Under the pieces are notes generated by a model. That model saw nothing but the letters and a program-made list of their open reading frames with translations. It had not been told where the DNA came from and did not search any database. DNA of 64,000 bases from [Phialemoniopsis] sp. UDSM-2020 (taxonomy: Eukaryota; Ascomycota; Sordariomycetes; Thyridiales; Thyridiaceae), in contig JAEILZ010000002.1 of NCBI GenBank assembly GCA_018873225.1, positions 3,968,001 to 4,032,000 of the forward strand, given 5' to 3'. The position numbers and the translations under genes are program-made. Shown here one piece after another: positions 55,151 through 64,000 of this stretch. Position 1 is the first letter of the stretch. Each line of letters opens with the position of its first letter.

Positions 55151-56175
55151 ATGGGTAAGAAGGTACTGTGCGGTTACGGCATCGACCTGGACGCAGTCAG
55201 CTCATGGTATGCTTCTTGTCATGAAGTTCTTCTCTGCCCATTGAACACCAAAAGCTGATACCAAGTCGCAGGATCAACACGTCTGGCAAGGGGCGCGCAG
55301 ATGCCACTGATGTGTCTCGGGGTATCTTTGGTGCAACCGTTGGCTTGGACCGGGTTCTGGCCATGTTGAAGAAGCACAATATTAAAGCTACCTTCTTTGT
55401 CCCGGGGCATACCATGGAGTCGTTTCCCAGTCAAGTCGCCAAAGTCCACGAGCAGGGCCATGAGATGTACGAGATGAACACCTCCGTTCGTACCATAGCC
55501 AGAAACTGACAGACAAACGTTCACAGTGGTCTCCATGGGTATACACACGAATACGTCTCAGAGCTATCGGAGGAGCAGGAGCGTGCTGTTCTGCAAAGGA
55601 GCATCGAGGTTGCAACGAAACTCACCGGCAAACCGCCACGCGGGTGGACTGCGCCAGCATGGACGACGTCACCAAACACGGTCAGGATTCTTGAGGAGAA
55701 CGGCATTGTTTATGACCACTCTTTCATGCACCACGACAGCCAGCCCTACTATTTGCCCTACAACCCTGACTACCTCGAGACCGACTACACCAAGAAGGCC
55801 GGGGAGTGGATGCGCCCAATGTCTGCTCTGAAAGACTCGAGCATTGTTGAGATCCCTGCGAACTGGCACCTGGATGACTGGCCTCCGCTGAACATTGGTC
55901 AAGGTATTGGGAGCGGTTTCATCGACCCTGACGTGGTGCTCAAGATCTGGAAGGCTCAGTTCGACTTTTTCTACCGAGAGTACGACACATTCATCTTCCC
56001 TATCAGCATTCACCCGCAGGTCTCCGGCAAAGCCCACGTACAACTGCTACAGGAGAAGATGATCGCCTACATCAACACCCATCCTGGCGTTGAGTGGGTT
56101 CCATTGGGGGAGATGGCGGATCAATTCAAGAACGGACAACTCACGGGCCATTCTGTTCAAGGAGGAGCACAGTAG
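55151..56175 (+). CDS. NodB-fold (CE4) deacetylase, cytosolic PgdA/PuuE-like
   Basis: Three exons (55151-55206, 55272-55466, 55527-56175) encode 299 residues. The N-terminus MGKKVLCGYGIDLDAVSSW carries the first metal motif (Asp 12, Asp 14) and has no signal peptide. The second motif is GLHGYTHEY with His 87 and His 91, formed across intron 2, and the substrate-loop GWTAPAW and a C-terminal ISIHPQVSG follow. This matches the cytosolic CE4 branch that includes Helicobacter PgdA-like, PuuE allantoinase-like and bacterial cyclic imide hydrolases, rather than secreted chitin deacetylases. The branch hydrolyses C-N bonds in small amides, imides or ureides. The position between a dehydrogenase and a transporter suggests catabolism or tailoring of a nitrogenous small molecule (inference). 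Confidence 0.92.
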
Positions 56176-56798
56176 ACAACGATAGATTATCGCTAGCTTG
56201 GTTCTGAATGTAAACAACATCAAAGCATCCTTATCAAATACTCTCGTGGGTGACTGTACCTCATGCTATCTCCGCCGCTACCCCGGGCAGAGGATGTCTC
56301 CCTCTCAATCTCTGTACCCCACCTGCGTAGTTACATATTATGTTATCGCGTGGTTTTGTCTAGGGTCTAGCGATCACACGGGTCCAGTAGTGGTCGCTGA
56401 TATGAAAATTCTTGGAACCGCGCCGATCCTTGGGCCGCGCGGTGGGGCGTCGGCTCAAGGCGCACACAAACGGTCTCGGAGCTACGCGCATCTCGGGCAA
56501 ACGCGCACAGTTTAGGGCTTGCAATCGTATATCGCGCGGAGAAGGTGTCCACCCGTGCACCATGACTGCTCAGCGGGGGGAACTGGGGGATTCACCCCGG
56601 ATATCAACGCACGGGGAAGCCGGTGGGCATTGTCTGGACCTGTTAACATCCTGGCATTACCCCTTGGATCTTGTGGCTGCCCCTAGACACACCTGCATGA
56701 CCTCGACGCAGGATATAAAGCCCTCGATGCCCATCATCCAGCCCTCCCTAGAGAGAACCTAGCATCAACACGAGTCACATATCACGAATCTACCCAAC
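56176..56798. other. Intergenic region between tandem deacetylase and MFS genes
   Basis: About 620 bp containing the 3' end of the deacetylase transcript and the MFS promoter. GC-rich around 56,410-56,560. No gene or repeat recognised. Confidence 0.5.
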
Positions 56799-58621
56799 AT
56801 GACGCTCAAGCAAAAGTTGAAGGCGAAGCTCTGCTCGCCCTACTGGTAAGCTGCCTTGACATTCTCTCTTTCCTCTGGATTTCCCTTGGGCCCAACAGAT
56901 ACTGACGCAGAAGTGTGCCTGCTTCATAGGCAAAACTTCATCATCGGCATCGAGATCGGTCTGACGGGTGGTCTCTATGTGGCCCTGAATATGCTAGGCG
57001 CGGGAGGCGGAAAGCCGAACTCGGCATCGACCATCAACACCGCCAATGCCGTCCTTTGCACGTTCTACGCTGTCGGTGCGCTCTTCGGCGGCACTGTCCT
57101 CAATATGACCGGTCCGGCATGGACTGCATTTGTGAGCATCCCTTGACCCCTTGGCCGACTGTCGTGTTCCTGCTAACAGACATCAAACCCCAAGTTTGGC
57201 GTCCTTGGCTACATTCTGTACATTGGAAGTCTTTGGCATTTTGATCAACATGCGGTACCAGCTTTTCCACTGTTCGCGGCCGTTTGTATCGGAGTAAGTC
57301 TACCGTATATATGCTACTCGAGAGAGCCTGTCTGCTCATACACCTCTTCTGTAGCTCTCCGCAGGGTTAATCTACGTCTGCCAAGGCTACATCTCCATGT
57401 CATACTCAGAGGAAAAGGAAAGAGGAAAATTCGTCGCCATCACTCTCAACCTACAAGCTCTTGGCGCCGTGATTGGTGGTTTCATACCGTTGATGATCAA
57501 TCGGAACAAGGTCAGTCCTCACTCCTCTCTCTGTACCTCCATATTTTCTAGCGAAGGATGATAGCTGACGGACGCTTCTTGTACAGAACGTCAGTGACGG
57601 CGTCCCTATCGCTGTGTATGCTATCTTCATCGTCATGGATTTTGTCGGTGCCGCCATGGCCTTCCTGCTAGTCTCTCCGGATAAGGTCATTCGAAAGGAC
57701 GGAACCGACGTGGCTGAGATCAAGCCTCGAACATTCGTCGAAGAACTCAAGGGAATGCTGAGTGCGTTGAAGGATTGGAGACTATGGTTGATGGTAAGCT
57801 CTAATCCCTCCATTTGAGTTGCCGGCGCTGACAAGATACGTCTATCCGACAGATCCCTGCGTTTCTCCCCGGTCAATCTTACCTCGTCTACGTCGGCTCC
57901 GTCAATGTATACCAGAACAGCTTGAGGGCCCGAAGCTTGTTGTCCTTCTGTGCAGTTGTCCTCCAGATCCCCGTCGCTTGGGTCCTGCAATGGATTTTGG
58001 ACCACCCCAAACGTAAGCCAATTGTTCCTGTGCCCAGGCCTATACTCAATACTGATTTCAAAACTAGTCAAGCGTCGGAGCCGAGCTGTAGCCGGCTTGT
58101 GTGCGGTGGGTATACCACTGCTTGGTTCGTGGATCTGGCAGCTGATCAGGGACCACAACTACGACCGATCGAACCCCCCGAAGACCCCCGTGGACTGGAC
58201 CGACAAAGGCTTTGCCCCCATCTTTGTTCTCTTCATGCTTAACTGGGTCTTCTCGGCCCTCTGGCAGTACATCATCATGTACTTCCTGGGGTGTCTGACC
58301 AACAACCCGCGCCTGGCGGCCAACAACGCAGGAGTCTTCCGAGGCGTCATGGCTGTCGGCGAGGCCGTTACCTTTGGGCTAGACAGCCGTGCTGTGCCCT
58401 TTAAGCTTGTTGCCGGACTCATCCTCGGTTTCTATGCCCTTGCGTTCTTGACCATGGGATATCTCGCCCTGTTTGTACTGGAAGACTCAAAGTATTTCCA
58501 GGAGGAAGAGGTTACCATTCCCGAGCATGTCCGAAAAGAGCATGACATCCAACTTGGTGTCGATCCGGAGGGTCTGGGCAGGAGCGACAACGTGAGCTCT
58601 TCTAATGACGAGAAGAAGTAA
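56799..58621 (+). CDS. UNC93-like MFS membrane protein
   Basis: Seven exons (56799-56845, 56930-57131, 57195-57293, 57355-57510, 57587-57793, 57853-58012, 58068-58621) encode 474 residues with about 11-12 spans. Landmarks: LCSPYWQNFIIGIEIGLTGGLYVALNMLGAGG, then ANAVLCTFYAVGALFGG, the UNC93-type GYISMSYSEEKERGKFVAITLNLQALGAVIGGFIPL, LPGQSYLVYVGSVNVYQNS, QYIIMYFLGCLTNNP and FRGVMAVGEAVTFGLDS. The tail is acidic. This subfamily (DUF895/UNC93-like) is widespread in ascomycetes, and its substrates are unknown; some genes lie in catabolic or metabolite clusters and are presumed permeases. All six introns are GT..AG and keep frame. It is convergent with the FAD oxidase gene, 222 bp apart. Confidence 0.92.
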
Positions 58622-58843
58622 ATGGAAGTGTCATGAGGGCTGGCTCTACCGGTGCCACCCTGGCGATATCACTTCTCTCTTGGACGGGCGGCCACATCAC
58701 ACATAGAAGATAGTTAAGCTCTCAAAGCACTAGTAGTTGACAGTGAAACACTTTTGAATACACTTGCAATGTGCCGACATTGGACGATCATGCCCTCGTG
58801 ACCAGGCCTTTACTTCACAGAGAACAGAACTCTACCTCCTGTT

Positions 58844-60818
58844 TCAAGGAGTATCGACCGTACATAGCGGGCCGTTCTGCGTCGGCAGCCCATCAGCAGT
58901 CCTGACCGCCCAGCCTTCGCTCCCCACCGTCCCGGGAGCCCAGAATAAACGCCATGGGTCCCGCTTATTCTTCACCGATAGTAGTCTCTCGTATTTGTTG
59001 CCAAAATAACTCCTCTGCCAGTCAGGCTCGAGAACGTCGCCTTCATTCATGTACGCCCCAGACCCCTTGGTAATGTCCCGGATGGGCTGCACGTACTCGA
59101 CGAGCCGTGCGTGCGCCTCCTTGACCTTCTCCGCAGAAGCGCCGGGCGGGATGGAGTCAAACAGGTCCGCGTGCATGAGCGTCGTACGGAACGCAGGGTT
59201 CACACCCCCGCCGCCCGGGTACCCTGCAACCTCCTCCGACGGGCCCATATGGATCCCGTGGAAGGTGTAGCCGCCGTCGACGAAGTGACGCACTGCGGCC
59301 ATGGTCTTGTCAAAGAGGTCGTCCGACTCCCAGTTGCGGCGTGGGAAGAGGCGCGACGCGAGCCAGCTATTGCTCGGGACGTCGCCGACGCCGCGCTTGC
59401 CGGTCCCCCAATTTGTCGAGGAAGGCCCGGGGGCTGTCTTGGTGAAGGGGATCCCCAGGTCGGTGAGGGCGTCGTAGAGCGGCTGCAGGAAGGCTACGAT
59501 TGCGTCGGGAGCCATGCCGGGCATCTCGAAGTCTGTGCGGAAGGAGATGGAGGCGTTGCTGGCGCCGGGTGTCACATAGTTGTAGGTGGTGCCGCCAAAC
59601 TCTACGACATCCTTGCCGTAGTGGAAGAACATGTTAACACCGGTCCAGAATGCCTCGAGTGCGGCTTCCTTGCTCAGGGTGGAGTTGGTGGAGAGTGCTC
59701 CGTTTGAAATCTGGAAGTTCAGAGCGGTTGTTGTTACGTTGATGGCTGGGTAGGCCTTGACCACAACCGAGGTAACGATGCCGTATGTGCCTAGGTGTGT
59801 CAGAACGGATCACGATTACTCTTCGTGAACACACTTACTGGGTCCTCCACCACGTAATGCGTAATACAAGTCTTGATTCTCTTTCGGGCTCGCTGTGACG
59901 AACTTGCCATCGGCTGTGACAACCTGCAGGGACAGTGCCTGATCGGATCCTAGCCCATATTGTGATGCTAGGGGCGAGTGACCTCCAGCAGCCATCCACC
60001 CACCATAGGCACCGACAGTGTATCCTCCTGGAACCACCAAGGTCATGTTGTGGGCTGCCATGTAGTCATGCATCTCCCATGCTTCCAGTCCAGCGCTTAC
60101 GCGAGCGGCCGGTCCTTTGTACTCTCCCATGGTGTACTCGGGGAGATATTCAAAATACTTCAGGAAATGGGTCCAGACGCTGATGGCTCCTTTGCCTGTG
60201 TTTCTGCCATTGAAATCATGACCCGTGTTCCTAAATTACTCGGTCAGCGACTTCACCCTCCATGATGATCGAGCACATCTGGAAGACTCACTTGATCGTC
60301 AGCCGCAGACCCTTGTTCCTAGCGAAATTGACTGCCATTTGCACCTGCGCCACAGTCGACACGTTCACGACATACTCTGGGAACCCGCCTCTCTCGCAGC
60401 TCCCCTTCGGCCGTAGTGCCGCAGGGCAAACATCACCTTGTGCCCATGGAGTCAGCACCGCCAACGGGTCGTCGATGTAAGCACGTGTCCGCCCGGAATC
60501 CCGGAGCAGGGCGCGGCACGCTTCTTCATCGTGTCGAGGGTGGTCCGCATAGCAAACGGCGCCAGGGGGGTCGGGATGTAGCAGCGCTCCGCTCATTGAC
60601 GTGTTGAGGCGCGCCCATTCTTCATCTACCGGCCATTCTGGTGTCTCGGGCACCGGACGACATCCGGAGCGAGGAGACACAGGCTTCGAGGCGTCGCCAA
60701 AAGCTATAGCTGGAAAGGCCTCGGCCTCGGATGAGGTGAGCACGGTGGACTCAAAGGGGAAGTTGGCGGCAATGGCTTGCTTGGCGGCCAAAAGGCCAAG
60801 AAACAATAGCCCATGCAT
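58844..60818 (-). CDS. Secreted FAD-linked oxidase (berberine-bridge/VAO family)
   Basis: Three exons (60818-60292, 60230-59839, 59790-58844) encode 621 residues. Residues 1-17 form a signal peptide. The FAD-binding type 4 domain starts near residue 130: CERGGFPEYVVNVSTVAQVQMAVNFAR, then KNTGHDFNGRNTG, in which His 180 occupies the position used for the covalent FAD bond, then YTVGAYGGWMAAGGHSPLASQYGLGSDQALSLQVVTADG and [26 protein letters not shown]. The C-terminal BBE-type segment is EPDWQRSYFGNKYERLLSVKNKRDPWRLFWA. Such enzymes oxidise alcohols, amines or sugars with O2, giving H2O2. The signal peptide implies extracellular or vacuolar action, unlike the cytosolic neighbours. About 8 potential N-glycosylation sites occur. 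Confidence 0.93.
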
Positions 60819-62163
60819 TGTGTCTGGTTTGTGACTTGAATCACGTACTGTACCTAATGGAACTCTTCGGCTTCGAAGGTCTGTGTACTAGTCGGCTTGC
60901 GAGTGATATATACGCCCCGTCCTACCTACATTCTGGATGCAACAGTCTTACCAACTAGATACATACAGATTTTGCCGACTTACACAGGCAAAGCAAGGGA
61001 CATGTGATCCCGGACATGCGATTTCTGCAGGCAGGCATGCGGTGATCGGATAAAGAATCCCCAACATCTGCTCTCGTTAATTTTTCCGGTATTCGCGGCA
61101 TGATATTGATGACCGGGAAGTCCTACGAACCGTACTCCACGTTCCTGCCAAGAACATCATGTTGTTTCCCTCTCGGAGCTACTGAGATGGTTTCGTCTGT
61201 TCGCTTGTCGTGCCTTGCTCCGAAGGGGTTTGTGTGCGCACCATCCCTGTCACCCCGCAGAAACAAAAAGGTGCCAAGACTTGAGCCGCGCGAGCCCGGA
61301 GAGCGAGGTCGCAATATTGACGATAAATATAGCAGTTATGCAATGGCACACACAGTTGGAGCTCTTGGCAGAAAGGTTGGCTACCCGGATCTATGGCAGC
61401 TGGTCGGGGAAAGGCGCCCATTGTGTGAGATGCAAGTATTTAGCCTTTTTTAAAGCTGACCTGTCGAGATCCTTGGGTCCAGAGACACGGCACGATCGAG
61501 CTAGGTAATGTGCGGCCTCCAGGGTTGCAGTGCTGTTGCCCGATCCCACCCCACACGGACGCGCAGGGACATGGCGACAGATCTTGTACGGTCAGGGAAC
61601 TGAATCAGCTATTACTTTGACATCAGTCATCCAGAGCAAGATGTTGAAACCCAATTCGGAAGAGGGGTTCTCGATGGAGATCTAATTGCACTAGGCACCC
61701 GACAGTCAACAAGCACTTGATAATTACCTTCCTTGCCTTAGGGGGTCCTCCGGATCCTCCCGTCGGTGGGCTATCGTTATCAGGCTAATCGGTCATTTCT
61801 CTGGGGCCGATCACGTAACGTCCCTTGAGTTTGATAATTACTCGTTTTATGGCTTTGGATACTGGCTTTGCTGCAACCTGTGGACAGAAATTTGCTTCTC
61901 AGTCGACTGGATGGCATCCAGGATCCTTGAATTTACAGTGACCGTTACAGCTTCGAGCTCGGGTATTACTTTTTGTACGCTTTAAGTTCATTACTATGAT
62001 CTAAAGGATTGCGTTTGCCCATGTGCATGATCTGAATTAACTACCCAGCACTACCTGGTTTGAGATGTGGTAAGACCTGTCTTCAAAGATCACCGAAGCC
62101 ACACTGTGTCTCATACCAGTCGCATTCTATACATTGAACTCACAGACTCGGCGGCTTGCTTTC
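60819..62163. other. Gene-free interval right of the accessory block
   Basis: About 1.35 kb, AT-rich after 61.6 kb. Frames of about 100 codons near 61.1-61.5 kb show no domain. It separates the compact block from the RTA1 gene. No transposon ends, tRNA or repeats recognised. Confidence 0.5.
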
Positions 62164-63532
62164 CTAGTGACGAGCAATCTCGGTCAACTCATCGTCATCT
62201 CCCAGCTTCTTCCAATCACTGCCTTTCCCGAACACGCTTTTGATAGTTTTGAACAGACCTGGCATATGGGCTTCGGGTCCCACCAAGATTCTTCCCGGAT
62301 GTACAAGAGCAAAGGAGAGAATGGCTAGGAACATAGGTGCGGCCTCAAGTGCATAGAAGTAGGCTTCCTGTGTCAGCAGAGGGTTCGTTTGGTCATTGCT
62401 TCCCCGAGAAAACTCGATTAGACGGAAGATGATTCGGACCTAGTATCAGTCAGCATTGCTGACTCTCTGCCAATCCGCTGCCGGTTGGGGTCATACCGTG
62501 ATCAATGCTAGCGACGCGTATAGCACTAAAAGTAAGGGTTTCCAGCCATTTCCCGTGGACATCGGAGAAGAAGTGGTGCGGCTCATTATGCTGTGAAACT
62601 TGCCCGCCAAGATGAGGAAAATGACAATGAAGAACTGCTGGATACCAATGCCGCCCATATAGATGTGAATGGCTCGCAGTTGGTCCTCCAGTGGTGATGA
62701 AGGACCGGCCATGCTGCCACCAACCAGCTGGATAACAAACGATGCAATGTCCAAGAAGACGAAGATCGCAGCGATAATGGGTGCGGGTATCGAGAAAAGG
62801 GATCGAGAGGGGACGAAATAGTAGATCATTCTCCCCAGAAGCATGTAGTCGAACGCGTTGACCCCTGAACCCTCTCTTGTTAGTAATTGCAATTATATTG
62901 CAGACATGGGGAACTTACAGAGAGGAGCTAGCAGAATAAAGATCTGATAGACCAGATATATGCCACGGTTCTGCTGGTCACGAGTGCTCAAAGATCTGAA
63001 GGTGAAAGCCGCCGTTTCCCATATGCTTGCCATGATGATCACCCAGCAAAACGTCTGTTTTCGGGCCCATTTGCGCTCCTGGTCAGCCCTTGGCAGATGT
63101 ATCCCACAGTGGCATGAGGGGACGGACCTTTCTGTAGTGTGCTGCTTGCCAGATGTGCACGGCAGTGAGGAGCGCGAACAACACGGCGAAGACAGTCGCG
63201 GCTTCGAAGCTGGGGTAGTACTTCCAGATCGCCCCACAGCTGCCCGGCGGTACATGGCCATTTTTGTCAGGGGTTATCGTCTGTACACAGGTTGGGATGG
63301 CGAGTGTTATTGTCTTCTCGGGGATCGTGACGTGGGATTCGGTAACTCCGGTGATGACAATGAGCTTTGTCGAGATCGAGTTGATGCTGGTAGGGACAGC
63401 CTGACCTGACGTGATGATAGAAGCTTGTTGCTCATCTCGTCGCTCAAGGAGGCTGGCTGTAGGTGAAGGGGTAGGTATTGCGCCTACAAAGATTGTTGAG
63501 GTGACAAGGAGAAAGAGAGGAAAGATATGCAT
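62164..63532 (-). CDS. RTA1-like seven-span membrane protein
   Basis: Four exons (63532-63128, 63078-62919, 62864-62497, 62439-62164) encode 402 residues. The N-terminus MHIFPLFLLVTSTIFVGAIPT looks like a signal sequence, followed by a Thr/Ser-rich outer segment with two Cys (PTCVQT, GSCGAIWKYYPS). Seven spans follow. Family marks include TFCWVIIMASIWETAAFTFRSLS, then LVYQIFILLAPLWVNAFDYMLLGRMIYYFVP, GGSMAG, IYMGGIGIQQFFIVIF, and TVRIIFRLIEFSRGSNDQ...EAYFYALEAAPMFLAILSFALVHPGR. The first intron begins with a GTCCGT donor. RTA1/RSB1 proteins are linked to export of sphingoid bases and resistance to toxic lipids at the plasma membrane. The acidic C-terminus is cytosolic. Confidence 0.92.
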
Positions 63533-64000
63533 CTTGTCTGATGTTTGAAGTGAATGGTGATACGATGAACACCTAGAAACTAGGGCACTCGACAATTAAA
63601 TACCATTCGAAGACCTACTAGATGTGATACAGTAGTCTGTTGCCTCCATGCATGCAGGGTCTAGCCACGGCGGCGTCAATGCTTGGGCCCTCGGATTCAT
63701 CCTTCATGGACCCATACACTAGTGTCTTCGGCCCTGAGCTGAGGGCGCAGTACCCCTGACATCTTGCCTCTTTCGTCACAAAACCCGAATCGTCCAATAA
63801 AACTGCACGAACTGCAGATGGTAAGGCGCATTTGAGGAATGCAAAGCATTCATTAGACGTACAATCATTGCGTGTTCTATTTGGCGCAGGCTGTCTCAGA
63901 TCTCTATCCATTCTTGCACTACCCTAACGTTTCCACCTTCTCCTGGAAATAGAAACGCGACAGTCTTTCCTGATGAGCCTATTTGATCTCCCTGGTCCAT
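63533..64000. other. Right edge, no supported gene
   Basis: 468 bp upstream of the RTA1 gene. A minus-strand frame of 97 codons (63618-63911) is open, but it has no domain, splice context or known composition. A gene beyond the window cannot be judged. Confidence 0.45.

Noticed and set aside
54720..56175. Deacetylase as a secreted chitin deacetylase
   Set aside because: The first exon begins directly with the metal-binding motif and there is no signal peptide or chitin-binding module.
63618..63911. 97-codon minus-strand frame at the right edge
   Set aside because: Starts and stops without promoter or splice support and has no recognisable feature.

Overview
The window is nuclear DNA of a filamentous ascomycete, most likely a Sordariomycete. 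The evidence is many short GT..AG introns (about 50-120 bp), fungal-only families (HET, 2EXR, RTA1, Zn2Cys6 regulators, GIT1-type permease) and GC-rich third codon positions. I cannot name the genus. I support 27 protein-coding genes, one of them cut by the left edge. Most have exon-intron structures rebuilt from splice sites and protein homology read by eye. No rRNA, tRNA, CRISPR array or intact transposon was seen.

Layout. 1-25.8 kb is mostly housekeeping. It holds a serine beta-lactamase-like hydrolase (partial), a BAR-PH-ArfGAP protein, a His/Ser-rich one-span membrane protein, a disordered nuclear-looking protein, a PRA1/Yip3 protein, a siderophore-type MFS transporter with a frame break, an ER J-protein (ERJ5-like), a Q-rich unknown, a second J-protein and a thioredoxin-PITH protein. 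25.8-35.1 kb is gene-poor: one 2EXR gene between two long non-coding tracts, the second ending in an ATG-free leader. 35.1-46 kb holds an RS/G-rich disordered protein, an O-methyltransferase, a divergent GIT1-like permease / PhoD-like phosphatase pair, a HET protein and a small Thr-rich secreted protein.

46.9-60.8 kb is a dense accessory block: cytochrome P450, two divergent Zn2Cys6 regulators, two short-chain dehydrogenases, a cytosolic NodB-fold deacetylase, an UNC93-like MFS protein and a secreted FAD-linked oxidase. No polyketide, peptide or terpene synthase is visible. It looks like a small regulated tailoring or catabolic cluster. An RTA1 membrane protein follows at 62.2-63.5 kb.

Most interesting signals: (1) two Pho4/NUC-1-type CACGTG boxes in the promoter shared by the permease and the phosphatase, suggesting a phosphate-scavenging unit; (2) an exact SreA-type ATCWGATAA site upstream of the siderophore transporter, whose own coding frame is broken by one missing base; (3) the backbone-less eight-gene block with a 14-bp perfect direct repeat in one of its divergent promoters; (4) a three-codon upstream ORF whose stop overlaps the start of the ERJ5-like gene.
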